Shown here: one piece after another, positions 19,889 to 30,329 of the stretch
Position numbering within the stretch: the stretch's first letter is position 1
Layout of the letters: each line of letters opens with the position of its first letter
Source: Croceifilum oryzae
Lineage (GTDB): Bacteria > Bacillota > Bacilli > Thermoactinomycetales > Thermoactinomycetaceae
Direction of reading: 5' to 3'
Assembly (NCBI RefSeq): GCF_030814315.1
Contig: NZ_JAUSUV010000010.1
Location: 60,198 to 124,197 of the forward strand
Length of the DNA: 64,000 nt
Position numbers and translations under genes: made by a program
The notes under the pieces: model-generated
Database searches by the model: none
Seen by the model: only the letters and a program-made list of their open reading frames with translations
Told to the model about the DNA's origin: nothing

Positions 19889-20812
19889 TTATTCAAATTG
19901 ATATAACGGTGTGGTTAAATAACGCTCCCCGCTACTCGGAATAACAGCAACCACTTTCTTCCCTGCACCGAGACGACGTGCCACTCGCAAGGCAGCTGAT
20001 ACTGCAGCCCCAGAAGAGATTCCTCCGAGGATTCCTTCTTCACGAGCCAGTTTGCGAGCCCATTCAAACGCATCTTCAATATCCACTTGCATAACCTCAT
20101 CATAAATCTCTGTATCCAAAATCTTTGGAACGAAACCAGCCCCAAGCCCTTGGATTTTATGTGGACCAGGCTTACCGCCTGATAGCACAGGAGAAGAGGA
20201 TGGCTCTACCGCGACGACTTGGAGATTCGGCATTTTTTTCTTTAACACGGTCCCCACACCCGTAATCGTCCCACCTGTTCCCACTCCTGCTACAAAAGCA
20301 TCCAATTCCCCATCAACCTGGTCCAATAGCTCTAGTGCTGTGGTTTCAAGATGCACTTTTACATTATCCATATTATTAAATTGTTGCGGCATAAAGTATT
20401 CTGGGTTTGCTTCCGCTAACTCCGTTGCTTTTAAAATAGCGCCTCTCATACCTTCTGCTCCAGGTGTCAAAATAAGTTCTGCACCATATGCCCGAAGTAA
20501 ATTGCGACGCTCCATACTCATCGTATCTGGCATAACGAGGATAGAAGGATATCCCTTAGCCGCCGCTACCATAGCAAGCCCAATTCCTGTGTTGCCACTA
20601 GTCGGCTCAATAATCACACTACCCGGCTTTAGGTCGCCACGCTTTTCTGCTTCCTCGATCATGCTTTTGGCGATTCGGTCTTTTACACTTCCACCTGGGT
20701 TGAAGAATTCTAATTTTAAATAGATGTCCGCATCCGCTTTTCCCACAATATGATTTAGTTTTACAAGGGGAGTAGAGCCGATTAGGTCTAGAATGCTATT
20801 TGCGACTTTCAT
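19889..20812 (-). CDS. cysK: Cysteine synthase A
   Basis: PLP enzyme that makes cysteine from O-acetylserine and sulfide. The 307-aa product has the PLP lysine in GGSVKDR (about residue 44), the phosphate cradle GTGGTITG and the substrate loop [10 protein letters not shown]. Length and motifs are normal. It has its own terminator. No T-box or S-box leader was seen; TTGACT near 20857 may be a -35 box. Confidence 0.95.
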   Translation of the reverse strand: MKVANSILDLIGSTPLVKLNHIVGKADADIYLKLEFFNPGGSVKDRIAKSMIEEAEKRGDLKPGSVIIEPTSGNTGIGLAMVAAAKGYPSILVMPDTMSMERRNLLRAYGAELILTPGAEGMRGAILKATELAEANPEYFMPQQFNNMDNVKVHLETTALELLDQVDGELDAFVAGVGTGGTITGVGTVLKKKMPNLQVVAVEPSSSPVLSGGKPGPHKIQGLGAGFVPKILDTEIYDEVMQVDIEDAFEWARKLAREEGILGGISSGAAVSAALRVARRLGAGKKVVAVIPSSGERYLTTPLYQFE

Positions 20813-20940
20813 TATTCGCCCTCCTATTTCCGAGTAAGTATAGGGATTTTATTGACTTTATCTTATCAAGTTTGTAGTGAACGATCAATTAGATTCATTA
20901 TCCATATCAAAATCTTAAAAACAAGGGACTAACTGTTGGA

Positions 20941-21056
20941 GTAAGCCCGGGGCATATCCATCCACAGCTAACGGAGGATTGCGAAGCGGACAGTTTACTT
21001 CTCTGCTGGATCGGTATCTAAGAAGGGATCGGACAGACTTCTCCGGCCCTCGATCA
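20941..21056 (+). repeat. Dispersed structured repeat, copy A (partial)
   Basis: Between the cysK promoter and the end of hslO. Positions 20984-21055 match copy C (49860-49930) at most positions, including the shared core GCGGACAGTT and the 16-mer CTGCTGGATCGGTATC/T. GATCG near 21009 can pair with CGATC near 21051. The left part shares only CCCGGGGCAT with the edge of copy B, so the copy looks truncated. Confidence 0.7.
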
Positions 21057-21099
21057 TCCAATTAGCTAATCAACCTGCCTGCTCTCAACAACTAATCAA

Positions 21100-21978
21100 T
21101 CAGCTTCCCGAAATCTCCCCCAATATCTCCTCAAGCTCTTCCTTCGAAAACTGATACTTCGAATTACAGAAATGACAAACCACCTCTGCCTTTTCATCTT
21201 GTTCGATAATATCTTGGAGATCCTTTTTCCCTAAGCTCGCTAACATAGACTTCGTTTTTTCCAACGAACACGCACATTGGAATTCAACCGGTTTGGTAGC
21301 CAGAATTTCAGCGTCGTCCCCAAGTAAACGGTAAAGGATCTCTTCCGGAGTTAATCCGCTTTCGAGCAAGGCGGTCACAGATGGTATCCCCATGATCCGC
21401 TTCTCCAATTCATCGATGGCCTCATCACTCGCACCCGGCAGGACTTGAATCATATAGCCACCAGCAAACAGAATTTGATCACGATTGACGAGAACTCCTA
21501 GTCCAATCGAAGAAGGTACCTGTTCAGACGTGGAATAGTAGTAGGTAAAGTCTTCCGCTAACTCTCCTGATACGATTGGGGCTGACCCTCGGTAAGGTTC
21601 TCTCATCCCAATATCTCTCATTATGTATATATACCCTTGTCCTACGCCACCCGATACGTCGATTTTTCCGTTTTCTTTTAAGGGAATCATCACATCAGGT
21701 TGGTCTACATAGCCACGTACATGTCCCTGACCATTTGCGACAACCATGATTTCTCCAAGCGGTCCATCGCCTTTTACTTGAATAGTTACCACATCTTTTT
21801 CATTCTTTAACTCTAAGCCCATGAGCGCACCCATCGTGGCTGTTCTTCCGAGCGCCGCACTAGCTGTTGGAAACGTAACATGCTTTCTTTGTAACTCTTG
21901 AACTAAGTGAGTTGTAGTCCCAGCAAATCCCCGAAAACTTCCATCTTTTGAGATTGCTCGCACTAAATAATCAGACAT
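21100..21978 (-). CDS. hslO: Hsp33 redox-regulated chaperone
   Basis: Holdase activated by oxidative unfolding. The 292-aa protein has the C-terminal zinc centre with four cysteines arranged CAC...CHFC (about residues 235-270), the switch region of the family. In Bacillus it lies between ftsH/coaX and cysK, and here it follows ftsH directly. Confidence 0.95.
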   Translation of the reverse strand: MSDYLVRAISKDGSFRGFAGTTTHLVQELQRKHVTFPTASAALGRTATMGALMGLELKNEKDVVTIQVKGDGPLGEIMVVANGQGHVRGYVDQPDVMIPLKENGKIDVSGGVGQGYIYIMRDIGMREPYRGSAPIVSGELAEDFTYYYSTSEQVPSSIGLGVLVNRDQILFAGGYMIQVLPGASDEAIDELEKRIMGIPSVTALLESGLTPEEILYRLLGDDAEILATKPVEFQCACSLEKTKSMLASLGKKDLQDIIEQDEKAEVVCHFCNSKYQFSKEELEEILGEISGS

Positions 21979-22016
21979 AAAAAGTACCTCCCTAAAAGTT
22001 TTTCTTACTCCCGTAC

Positions 22017-22050
22017 AAAAAAAAGAGGCGAATCAATCGCCCCCTCTTTT
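22017..22050 (-). terminator. Terminator of ftsH
   Basis: A hairpin (aaaagagg with cctctttt plus inner gcga/tcgc) followed by Ts on the minus strand overlaps the ftsH stop. Confidence 0.85.
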
Positions 22051-24049
22051 ATTTTGGATCGTCTTTTTTCTCGTCTTTCTCATCTACGTCTGTCGGTTTC
22101 GCGTCATCCAAGTAATTAGGAGCTTCTGGAGCTTCTTCGACCTTTTCTTCAACCGAAGGCTCTACATCCAGATCTTCTTTCCCTTGGATATTCACTTTCA
22201 CATCATCTACAGGTATATCGTCAATCTTGCCTGTATCGAGTAATTGCTTGATTTGCTCTTCGTCCAGCGTTTCACGAGTTAATAGAGTGTGTGCTAAGAG
22301 CTCTAACTGATCTTTACGCTCATTTAGAATATCCATCGCACGTTTGTAGCAGGTACGAATCAGCTCTTGCATCTCTGAGTCAATCTCGTAAGCAATCTGA
22401 TCACTATAGTTCTGTTCATGACCGATATCGCGACCCAAGAACACTTGACCTTGAGAACGACCAAACTGCATGGTAGCTAAACGATCACTCATACCGTATT
22501 CCGTGATCATCGAACGAACGATTGCAGTTGCCTTCTCAAAATCATTGCTAGCACCTGTACTAACTTCACCAAAAATAATCTCTTCCGCCACACGGCCTCC
22601 CAAGATCCCAGTCACGCGATCAAGGAGCTCACCCTTCGTAGCAAGATAACGATCCTCTTTTGGCAACGACATCACATATCCACCCGCTTGCCCACGTGGT
22701 ACGATGGTTACTTTGTGAACAATATCGGCATTTGGTACGTAATACCCAACAATCGCATGACCTGCTTCGTGGTACGCGACAATTTTACGTTCTTTTTCGC
22801 TTACTACACGACTCTTCTTAGCAGGACCTGCAATAACGCGATCAACCGCTTCATCGACTTCGTTCATAGTAATTTTCTTCTTGTTTTCACGAGCTGCAAG
22901 AAGTGCCGCTTCGTTTAACAAGTTTTCTAAATCTGCACCAGAGAAGCCCGTTGTGCGTTGAGCAATCACATTCAGTTTTACACTGTCAGCCAACGGTTTG
23001 TTACGAGCATGTACCTTTAGAATCGCTTCACGACCTTTTACATCAGGGCGACTCACTAGGATTTGTCGGTCAAAACGACCTGGACGTAACAAAGCAGGAT
23101 CTAAGATGTCAGGACGGTTTGTCGCTGCCACCATAATGATTCCAGAATTGCCATCAAATCCATCCATCTCAACGAGCAATTGGTTCAATGTCTGTTCACG
23201 CTCATCGTGACCGCCACCTAGACCCGCTCCACGTTGACGACCTACAGCATCAATCTCGTCAATAAAGATAATACAAGGCGCGTTTTTCTTCGCTTGTTCA
23301 AATAGATCACGAACACGGGAAGCACCCACACCTACAAACATCTCTACAAAGTCCGAACCACTAATGGAGAAGAAAGGTACTTTCGCTTCCCCAGCCACTG
23401 CACGTGCGAGAAGGGTTTTCCCTGTTCCTGGAGGACCTACTAGAAGTACGCCTTTCGGAATCCGTGCACCCATAGCAACAAAGCGACGATTATCTTTGAG
23501 GAAGTCGACAATTTCGACAAGCTCTTGCTTTTCCTCATCAGCACCTGCCACATCTTGGAATGTGACACGTTTCTTTTCATCGTTATATAATCTAGCTTTG
23601 CTCTTACCAAAGTTCATAACTCGATTGCCGCCACCTTGGGCGTTGTTTAGTAAGAAGAAGAACAGTAAGAGAACAATGACTAAAGGAATAATCGTAGAGA
23701 GCGCTGTAACCCAGATCGACTCTTGCTTCGGAGGACTTGTCGTATACGTTATCTGATTGGTTTCCAGTAACTTGATTATGTCACTCTCCAACATAGGAGT
23801 CTGAGTCGTGTACAACTTCGTTTTCTTTTCATCTTTTGGATCTTTTATCTTACCTTCGATCCGATAAGTAAAACCTTCAGGCAAAAGCTTTGCATCTAGA
23901 ATCTGCTTCTGCTCTACTTTTTGTTTAAACTGTGTGGTGTTAAGCTGTTCTGGGTTATTCCCAGAGTCAGCCACCAAACTTACGACCGCAATGGTCACAA
24001 GGATGAGGATTGCATATAATATTCCGTTTCTAAGGAAGAAGTTTTTCAT
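22049..24049 (-). CDS. ftsH: FtsH membrane AAA+ metalloprotease
   Basis: Membrane-anchored ATP-dependent zinc protease that degrades membrane and regulatory proteins. The 666-aa product has two membrane helices (about 10-27 and 112-134) around an extracytoplasmic domain, Walker A GPPGTGKT (205-212), a second region of homology near [18 protein letters not shown] and the zinc motif HEAGH. The acidic tail after about residue 620 is typical of Bacillales. The partner coaX often found next to it is absent. Confidence 0.98.
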   Translation of the reverse strand: MKNFFLRNGILYAILILVTIAVVSLVADSGNNPEQLNTTQFKQKVEQKQILDAKLLPEGFTYRIEGKIKDPKDEKKTKLYTTQTPMLESDIIKLLETNQITYTTSPPKQESIWVTALSTIIPLVIVLLLFFFLLNNAQGGGNRVMNFGKSKARLYNDEKKRVTFQDVAGADEEKQELVEIVDFLKDNRRFVAMGARIPKGVLLVGPPGTGKTLLARAVAGEAKVPFFSISGSDFVEMFVGVGASRVRDLFEQAKKNAPCIIFIDEIDAVGRQRGAGLGGGHDEREQTLNQLLVEMDGFDGNSGIIMVAATNRPDILDPALLRPGRFDRQILVSRPDVKGREAILKVHARNKPLADSVKLNVIAQRTTGFSGADLENLLNEAALLAARENKKKITMNEVDEAVDRVIAGPAKKSRVVSEKERKIVAYHEAGHAIVGYYVPNADIVHKVTIVPRGQAGGYVMSLPKEDRYLATKGELLDRVTGILGGRVAEEIIFGEVSTGASNDFEKATAIVRSMITEYGMSDRLATMQFGRSQGQVFLGRDIGHEQNYSDQIAYEIDSEMQELIRTCYKRAMDILNERKDQLELLAHTLLTRETLDEEQIKQLLDTGKIDDIPVDDVKVNIQGKEDLDVEPSVEEKVEEAPEAPNYLDDAKPTDVDEKDEKKDDPK

Positions 24050-24130
24050 CCTTGGCCTCCTCTCAATCCACTTTTTTCATTTTACCATAGGCATTCTAAA
24101 CGAAACAATAGTTGGTCAAAAAAGATCAAA

Positions 24131-24670
24131 CTAAGAAGAATAGACTTCTTCCTTTAGAATACCGATATACGGTAAGTTGCGATAAATCTCGCGATAATCT
24201 AGGCCATATCCAATGACAAACTCATCAGGGATTTCATATCCACAATAATCAGGAACCAAGTCCACTTTCCGACGGGCTGGCTTATTCAATAAAGTAACTA
24301 CTTTTACTGACTTTGCATTGCGCCCTTTTAATAACTCGATTAAATAACTTAACGTTAGACCTGTATCAATGATATCTTCCATAATCAAGACGTCTCTTCC
24401 TTCTACCGAAGAGTCCAGATCTTTCAGGATTCGCACCACTCCTGAAGATTTAGTAGACGCACCATAGCTTGATACCGCCATAAAGTCCATCTCAAGCGGA
24501 ATGCTCATAGCACGAGTTAAATCCGCCATAAAAGGTGCAGCCCCTTTTAATATGCCCACACAAAGCGGAAGCGTACTAGCATATTCATCCGATAAGAGCT
24601 TCCCTAATTCCTTTACTTTGGATTGGATCTTCTCTTCTGAAATCAATATTTCCTTCACATCTTGATTCAT
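24131..24670 (-). CDS. hpt: Hypoxanthine phosphoribosyltransferase
   Basis: Purine salvage enzyme converting hypoxanthine or guanine to IMP or GMP. The 179-aa product has the PRPP-binding motif [11 protein letters not shown] (about 96-106). ATG 24670 is chosen because AGGGGG lies 7 bp upstream; the longer frame from 24718 would run into the end of tilS. It lies between tilS and ftsH, as in Bacillus. Confidence 0.96.
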   Translation of the reverse strand: MNQDVKEILISEEKIQSKVKELGKLLSDEYASTLPLCVGILKGAAPFMADLTRAMSIPLEMDFMAVSSYGASTKSSGVVRILKDLDSSVEGRDVLIMEDIIDTGLTLSYLIELLKGRNAKSVKVVTLLNKPARRKVDLVPDYCGYEIPDEFVIGYGLDYREIYRNLPYIGILKEEVYSS

Positions 24671-24714
24671 GAATGGTCCCCCTAAAAAAAAACAATTATG
24701 TATACCCAGTAAAA

Positions 24715-26142
24715 TCATTCTAACATTTTATAAGAATGCCATCGTAAATACAAATAGCAACTTGTCTGGTTTGTGATAGGAGCAATGGCAGATCTCCTAA
24801 CATCTGGAATCCATAGGACTTGACCCTCTATATGAACCACAGGAATCTGATCTCTCAAGTGCCTAGGGATTTGTTTCTCGATCATGAGTTCCTTTACCTT
24901 TTTTGAGCCCTGAAAACCAAAGCAACTCATTCGGTCGCCTGCCTTTCGAGAACGAACAAAAATCGAACTATCGGGTAATTGATCATAATCAAAGACCGCA
25001 GATGGGTAAGAAGAGAACCATTCCGTAGGTTGAGGCTGTTCAAACAAACAAGCTTCTATGGTGCCAAGGGACGGATGATACTCTATTTCTCCTGGTATCT
25101 TTAATTCTAATTCTTCCCATGTCAGCTTGGTTGCTTCGTCCTTGTTGGATTGTTTCAGAATTGTGACCATCTCATAGCTTTTCCGTACCAATATCCCTTT
25201 CTCCAAATGGATTTCTCCACTCGGAGTAGGTGATGAAGCCCAATTACGAATCTGTTCGATACGAGAATATGTAATTTCTACATCTGTCAACCATTCCAGA
25301 CTACTTAATATTAGTTTAACCACTCTACGCTGTAAAGCAATAGGAAGATCCTGAAATCTCTTACGAGACCATGACACTTGCCTGTCATCCTGTCTCAAAA
25401 GAACCTGCTCTAACGCCTTACCTTCCCATTCTTTCCAAACTTCTTCCTCCTCAAGCACCCGAGCACCTAACTGAGCAATGGTTTCTTTTACCTTGGGATT
25501 GATCTTTTCTAGCTCTGGGAAGATTTGCAGTCGTAGGAAGTTACGAGTATATTCCGCCACTAGATTACTTTGGTCGATTCGAGGTTCCAAGTGGTGCTGT
25601 TTACAGAATGTATCCACCATCTCGCGGGAACTAGATAAAAGGGGGCGAATCAGCTCTATCTCTTTCCACTTCCGCCGAATTGGGATCCCAGTTAGACCGG
25701 AAGAATGAGTCCCACGAATCAATCTCATTAAAATCGTCTCAGCTTGATCATCTTGATGATGCCCCAAAGCAACATAGCCAAATGATTCCCGCTTTGCTAC
25801 CTTAGCAAACACCTCATACCGAAGGGCTCTGGCTATGTCTTGCTTGTTGCCACCTTCTTCACGCTGTGCCTTCTTCACATCGACCGCTTCCGTCCAACAC
25901 GGAACCTCTAGCTGAGTACAAACATCTGTTACATACTGCTCATCCAGCAAGCTTTCTTCTCCGCGCAACTGGTGATTTACATGAATCACGCCTATCCTCC
26001 ACCGATACTCTTTTGAGAGGCTCTCTAAAATATGTAGTAATGCGATCGAATCAGGTCCTCCAGAAACCGCTACTAAAATAGAGGCTTGTTCTGGAATCTT
26101 TAATTCCTTCTGCATCACACGATCAACCACTTCTGTCAACAT
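24715..26142 (-). CDS. tilS: tRNA(Ile) lysidine synthetase
   Basis: Converts the wobble C of tRNA-Ile(CAU) to lysidine, allowing AUA reading. The 475-aa product has the PP-loop SGGPDS (about residues 29-34) in an N-terminal ATPase domain and the two C-terminal TilS domains. It lies 119 bp downstream of spoIIE and just before hpt. Confidence 0.95.
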   Translation of the reverse strand: MLTEVVDRVMQKELKIPEQASILVAVSGGPDSIALLHILESLSKEYRWRIGVIHVNHQLRGEESLLDEQYVTDVCTQLEVPCWTEAVDVKKAQREEGGNKQDIARALRYEVFAKVAKRESFGYVALGHHQDDQAETILMRLIRGTHSSGLTGIPIRRKWKEIELIRPLLSSSREMVDTFCKQHHLEPRIDQSNLVAEYTRNFLRLQIFPELEKINPKVKETIAQLGARVLEEEEVWKEWEGKALEQVLLRQDDRQVSWSRKRFQDLPIALQRRVVKLILSSLEWLTDVEITYSRIEQIRNWASSPTPSGEIHLEKGILVRKSYEMVTILKQSNKDEATKLTWEELELKIPGEIEYHPSLGTIEACLFEQPQPTEWFSSYPSAVFDYDQLPDSSIFVRSRKAGDRMSCFGFQGSKKVKELMIEKQIPRHLRDQIPVVHIEGQVLWIPDVRRSAIAPITNQTSCYLYLRWHSYKMLE

Positions 26143-26174
26143 TGCCCATTACACACCTCCCCAATCCAAACAAT

Positions 26175-26203
26175 CCAAAAGTCCCTAGACCTCTCTAGGG
26201 ACT
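26175..26203 (-). terminator. Terminator of spoIIE
   Basis: A 10-bp perfect stem (26180-26189 with 26194-26203) precedes a TTTTGG run on the minus strand. Confidence 0.75.
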
Positions 26204-26260
26204 CCTTCACTTACTTATACTACTGATGTTATGCCTTTTCCTCCGAAGAAGCAAACCCAG

Positions 26261-28723
26261 CTAACTGTTCGGCACCTCTTGTGGACGTTCGATCGGTCGC
26301 ACATTAGACAACCGAATCGTAGACCACTCGGACGTGTGTTTCTCTACCTTGGATACAAGAACGGTCATATCATCAGGAATTTCCCCTTGACGATATCGGA
26401 CAATCTTTTCAAGTAGACAATCGGCAAAATCTTGCGGATCCTTGGTATCGATTTCGTTAATGATCTTGGTGATGAATGCATCCTTATTCACCGTATTATG
26501 CGCCGCATCATAGATCCCATCTGTCATCATCACGATCAGATCGCCTGCCTGTAATTGCGTTTCAATCGGTTCCACATCAATTTCCTTTAAAATTCCAATC
26601 GGCGGATTGGAAGCAGAAAGTTTTAGGACCTTCTTCCCCCGTTTGATAAATCCGGGGGTTGAGCCGATCTTCATAAATCGACCCTTCGCAGAATTCAAAT
26701 CAATCATCGCTAGATCAATCGTGGCAAACACCTCGTCAGACGTTCGCAAGCTTAAGATCGAGTTGATGGTCTCTACTGCTCGTTCTTCATTCATTCCTGC
26801 CTGAAGCAACCGACGTAATAGCTTCAACGCCGCATTACTCTCCTCCTGGGCCCGCTGACCATTCCCCATACCATCACTTAACGCTACTGCAAATCGACCC
26901 GTCCCCAGATTCATGTAACAATAACTATCTCCCGATACCATCGCCCCGCCCTTGGCAGCGCTAGCCACGCCTGATTTCAACTCAAAACGCTGTGCCGAAC
27001 CAAGGGTAATAATTGCTCCTTGCGTACCGTCCTGTACCACTTTTCGATATACACTGATCGGCTCCCCTAATACTTCGGTCAACAGAGGCGCAATCAGTTT
27101 TTTACATTCGTCAAACGAATCCTGATGTGGAAGGAATACTTCTATCTCTACTTTCCCCTCCGCTAGATTTAAAATTTCGACCCGCTGAAATTGTATCCCT
27201 AACTCATCCAAGGCAGCGTGGATCTGTTCTTCTTGGGCATGCATCACTTGTGTCTCAATGCGGATCTCCGTCGCCAGCTTGTCCATCACCTCAGCCATCC
27301 CCGCCAATTGGTCGCCCACTAACCTCCGTGTATCTTTAATCTTGTCCCGCCAATACAACGTATGTTCATAGTGTGCATACTGGTCTTGAAAGTTACGGAC
27401 AACCTGATCCGCTCGAATACAATACTCGTCCCAAGCTTGTGGGATCGGCACATGATTCCGCGTCCCTACCTGTTCAACGACCGTCATCAAACTCGTCATT
27501 CCTTGGTAGGTTTTCATGATATTTCCTTCCCAACATTGCTGGAATTGGGCACACCCCATACAACTTTGTTCCATCGTAGTTGTCACAAACTCATGAACTT
27601 GATCCTCATCTTCTCGTTGTTGCTTCGTCATATCCTCCCGAAAACTACTCGCCAGTTCATAAAATAGATTTGTAAAATGCTCTACTTTTGCCGCTGTCAC
27701 ATCTCTCAAACGCCTAATATAGTCCTGTTGTTCCATCTGATTCTCCCACGTGCCTGGAACAAACTTAGCCACTTTGTGAAACCAGCTATCAGGTGTTAAG
27801 AAAAAGAGTAGCAGTGCTAGCAATGTCTCTTGCATTGACAACCAGAGATTCGGAGGAGGGGCACCGTACAAACTTAAAATCGTCGTGCCCAGTAGAAAAC
27901 CAATCGCAACACCCAGCCGCTTCCCCTCTTTAAACAATCCAGCCAATAAGCCCGCAAATGCTAATAAACTAATTTGTAAAACCGATTTTGGATTGGAGAG
28001 ATGGAGAATCAGCCCCGTGACAACTCCCATCGACGATCCAAGCATCGCTCCCCCTACTATCGCTAGGACGAGGATCAAATATCGTGAAATAATATTTACG
28101 ACTTCTATATCTGCGATTGTCCAACCCAATGTGCCTGTCATAACGGAGCCTATGAGGATCACCAAGCAAACCATTTCTTCATGCTTGAGACCCGCTTTAT
28201 TTCGTTTCACCGTAAAAACGGGTAGTGCCTGAACAAAAATGAAGGTAAGAATAAAACTGATAAGGACGTCTACTCCAGCTAATAAATATTGATAACTGGT
28301 AAAGGTATCAAAATACCAGATCGTTGACAGATTTCCGATTATGCCACTTGTTAACACAATCAGGGGTGCCGAATATAGTGTTGCTTTTCCAAACGATTGA
28401 AACAGCTTGTACACACCGAGCAATAAGACGAGATAAGCCGTAATTTTACCCGCATGAAGCAACGAGATCGTAGTCGCTCCCATGATCAGCGATGCCATGA
28501 CAACGGGCCATTGTTTCCTACTGAGGAAAAGCATCACCGCTAGATACGCCAAAGCAAATGGGGAAACAGATTCTAAAATTAATGCCCTACCCAACAAAAA
28601 GCCCATCACCATAATCGGTACATTCCACGAGATGAGTCGCTTATGAACTCGATACGACCCGCTCTTTACCTTTTTCATCGGCGATATCCAAAAATGTTTG
28701 ATCCGTGTCATCATTTCCATCAT
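26261..28723 (-). CDS. spoIIE: SpoIIE, stage II sporulation serine phosphatase
   Basis: Membrane PP2C-type phosphatase that dephosphorylates SpoIIAA to switch on sigma-F in the forespore and helps place the polar septum. The 820-aa product has about ten membrane segments in residues 30-310, a central FtsZ-interaction region and a C-terminal PP2C domain with AAKGGAMVSGDSY, SDGMGNG and DDMTVLV motifs. ATG 28762 would give 833 aa, but it lies within a few bases of the -10 box, so it precedes the likely transcript start. ATG 28723, with GGGGGTG 9 bp upstream, is preferred. The gene order tilS-spoIIE-tRNA-divIC is conserved. Confidence 0.95.
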   Translation of the reverse strand: MMEMMTRIKHFWISPMKKVKSGSYRVHKRLISWNVPIMVMGFLLGRALILESVSPFALAYLAVMLFLSRKQWPVVMASLIMGATTISLLHAGKITAYLVLLLGVYKLFQSFGKATLYSAPLIVLTSGIIGNLSTIWYFDTFTSYQYLLAGVDVLISFILTFIFVQALPVFTVKRNKAGLKHEEMVCLVILIGSVMTGTLGWTIADIEVVNIISRYLILVLAIVGGAMLGSSMGVVTGLILHLSNPKSVLQISLLAFAGLLAGLFKEGKRLGVAIGFLLGTTILSLYGAPPPNLWLSMQETLLALLLFFLTPDSWFHKVAKFVPGTWENQMEQQDYIRRLRDVTAAKVEHFTNLFYELASSFREDMTKQQREDEDQVHEFVTTTMEQSCMGCAQFQQCWEGNIMKTYQGMTSLMTVVEQVGTRNHVPIPQAWDEYCIRADQVVRNFQDQYAHYEHTLYWRDKIKDTRRLVGDQLAGMAEVMDKLATEIRIETQVMHAQEEQIHAALDELGIQFQRVEILNLAEGKVEIEVFLPHQDSFDECKKLIAPLLTEVLGEPISVYRKVVQDGTQGAIITLGSAQRFELKSGVASAAKGGAMVSGDSYCYMNLGTGRFAVALSDGMGNGQRAQEESNAALKLLRRLLQAGMNEERAVETINSILSLRTSDEVFATIDLAMIDLNSAKGRFMKIGSTPGFIKRGKKVLKLSASNPPIGILKEIDVEPIETQLQAGDLIVMMTDGIYDAAHNTVNKDAFITKIINEIDTKDPQDFADCLLEKIVRYRQGEIPDDMTVLVSKVEKHTSEWSTIRLSNVRPIERPQEVPNS

Positions 28724-28760
28724 TTGGTTCAGCACCCCCGTTAAACAGTTTGTGTCACTC

Positions 28761-28794
28761 ATTATAAACAGGGGAAATCAGATAAGTTTGTCAA
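28761..28794 (-). promoter_or_regulatory. Spo0A-type spoIIE promoter with 22-bp spacer
   Basis: TTGACA (28789-28794) and TATAAT (28761-28766) are 22 bp apart on the minus strand. Spo0A-activated spoIIE and spoIIG promoters of Bacillus have 21-22 bp spacing. TGTCAAA (28789-28795, plus strand) and TGTCGAG (28821-28827, minus strand) resemble the 0A box TGTCGAA. Confidence 0.7.
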
Positions 28795-28893
28795 AATCAC
28801 ACCCGGTCAAAAATAAATTTCTCGACACACTCTGCAACGGAACTATGTCAGCCATTTCAAGTTCTTGGCGAAATGTATATGCCGAAAAGAAAG

Positions 28894-28933
28894 AAACCCT
28901 AACCTGTACATAGAGTGTACAAGTTAGGGTTTT
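28894..28933 (-). terminator. Terminator after the DUF402 gene
   Basis: AACCCTAAC (28895-28903) pairs with 28923-28931, with an inner TGTACA repeat, followed by TTTCTTTC on the minus strand. It also insulates the spoIIE promoter. Confidence 0.75.
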
Positions 28934-29028
28934 ATCGTCGCATCTTGTCAAATCCAAAGGATGTCGCGGTTCATCCGACAAATCTTCTTATTACTCGCCC
29001 TGAACATGGAAGGTTTGTCGAGTTTCAG

Positions 29029-29520
29029 CTACACACGTCTTTTATTCGGCGCAGGGGGTACCGGGAACATCTTCGCATCTTGGATAAACGAAGGAATCAG
29101 CTTGCCGTCTGTCTGCAATTGAATCATCTGATCCAATGTTCGCAGTGCATGCACCTGTTGCCGCTTCTTCAAATGTCCTTTTTCTAGGGAGTCCGCAAAT
29201 TCATCTATATCAATCAGGTCATAATGGCCGTCTGGATGTACGATTAGATCAAATAAAAGGTCAACCATAACGTAACGTAATCGCCCTGTCTGGTGCATTT
29301 GCATCACATCGCAATAATAGTAAAGAAACTCCCCATTCCGATGAAAAACTTTTGAAATCGTATATCCTTTGCGAACAAAATAGTAAGTAAGGAAAATTCG
29401 TTTTCCATCTGGGTTTGCATACTGCGTTGCAAAACAATACCTGCCGCGCCAGTCACGGACTAGTTCGGTGTATGTCTTGTTAATGGTGGTAAACTTAATT
29501 TTTTTAATTATGACATCCAC
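29029..29520 (-). CDS. DUF402-family protein
   Basis: A 163-aa cytosolic protein of the DUF402 family; some members are nucleoside tri- or diphosphate phosphatases. The sequence has the typical DLLFDLIVHPDGHYDLIDIDEFADSLEKG acid-rich core. GTG 29520 is chosen: AGGAG lies 5 bp upstream and the longer frame to 29646 would run through the tRNA terminator. Its exact substrate is not shown by the sequence. Confidence 0.8.
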   Translation of the reverse strand: MDVIIKKIKFTTINKTYTELVRDWRGRYCFATQYANPDGKRIFLTYYFVRKGYTISKVFHRNGEFLYYYCDVMQMHQTGRLRYVMVDLLFDLIVHPDGHYDLIDIDEFADSLEKGHLKKRQQVHALRTLDQMIQLQTDGKLIPSFIQDAKMFPVPPAPNKRRV

Positions 29521-29586
29521 ACGAACTCCTACTTCCTTCATATGTATTTTACATCCACATGAAATCATTTCGTTTTTAAAGCCATG

Positions 29587-29630
29587 AAAAAAAGACGGAA
29601 TCCGTTCCCTTTTCAGGGAGCTTCCCGCCT
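29587..29630 (-). terminator. Terminator of the tRNA operon
   Basis: Minus strand: a GC-rich hairpin starting AGGCGGGAA, with several G-U pairs and an inner CCCT/AGGG stem, ends in seven T. Confidence 0.8.
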
Positions 29631-29647
29631 TCTCCTCTCTTACCATT

Positions 29648-29724
29648 TGGTAGCGGCGAAGGGGCTCGAACCCCTGACCTCACGGGTATGAACCGTACGC
29701 TCTAGCCAGCTGAGCTACACCGCC
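29648..29724 (-). tRNA. tRNA-Met (CAU), elongator
   Basis: A 77-nt tRNA with encoded CCA, acceptor GGCGGTG pairing with CGCCGCT, anticodon loop TTCATAC and T-loop TTCGAGC. Sequence is nearly that of Bacillus elongator tRNA-Met, with normal position-1 pairing. It is unlike Bacillus tRNA-Ile2 (CAU). Confidence 0.93.
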
Positions 29725-29729
29725 ATATT

Positions 29730-29804
<75 letters not shown>

Positions 29805-29837
29805 ACATTATGATTGTATCTGCTAACAACATGCTTA

Positions 29838-29867
29838 ATTCTATTACATATAAAGCAACATTGTCAA
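29838..29867 (-). promoter_or_regulatory. Promoter of the two-tRNA operon
   Basis: TTGACA (29862-29867) and TAGAAT (29838-29843), 18 bp apart on the minus strand, 33 bp before the initiator tRNA. Confidence 0.75.
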
Positions 29868-29905
29868 CTGTTTATCTAAACTTTTTCGCTAGGGATTCCG
29901 CAGGT

Positions 29906-29933
29906 AAAATAAAACTCCCATTTGGCGGGAGTT
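29906..29933 (-). terminator. Terminator of the yabP-yabQ-divIC operon
   Basis: AACTCCC (29913-29919) pairs with GGGAGTT (29927-29933), followed by TTTTATTTT on the minus strand. Confidence 0.85.
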
Positions 29934-29942
29934 GGTCAAGGT

Positions 29943-30329
29943 CTATTCGTGTTCCATTTCAAAGTTCTGTTCGTTCTTCTTACCATAACCTAATCGGTGT
30001 GCTTGCTCTAGAAGATACTTTGGATCCTCTAGCTTTTGCAAATCCTGGTCCAGCCGCTGGGATTCCTGTCTAAGCGTTTCCAGCTCTTGAGACTTCTTCA
30101 CCAGTATATCCTCACGATCCCAAATTTTCATCTGTTGGATCACGAGCTGTACTCCAAACCAAATAAAAAATAGGATCGCACTTATTAGCCAGATAAGCCG
30201 GCGCCTTTTTGCTTTTGGATGAAGTTTCCGAATGGGAGTATGTGCTGAAGTTGCGAAAGCTAGATCTTGTGTATCGGTTGTTGGTTGACGAAAGGTAAGT
30301 ACTTTCGAATTATTACGATGTTGAGTCAT
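29943..30329 (-). CDS. divIC: DivIC/FtsB-family septum protein
   Basis: Bitopic divisome protein that acts with FtsL and DivIB. The 128-aa product has a basic cytoplasmic N-terminus, one membrane helix (about 45-66) and an extracellular coiled coil (about 72-105), then the family motif DPKYLLEQAHRLGYG. Its ATG overlaps the yabQ stop (ATGA). Confidence 0.92.
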   Translation of the reverse strand: MTQHRNNSKVLTFRQPTTDTQDLAFATSAHTPIRKLHPKAKRRRLIWLISAILFFIWFGVQLVIQQMKIWDREDILVKKSQELETLRQESQRLDQDLQKLEDPKYLLEQAHRLGYGKKNEQNFEMEHE

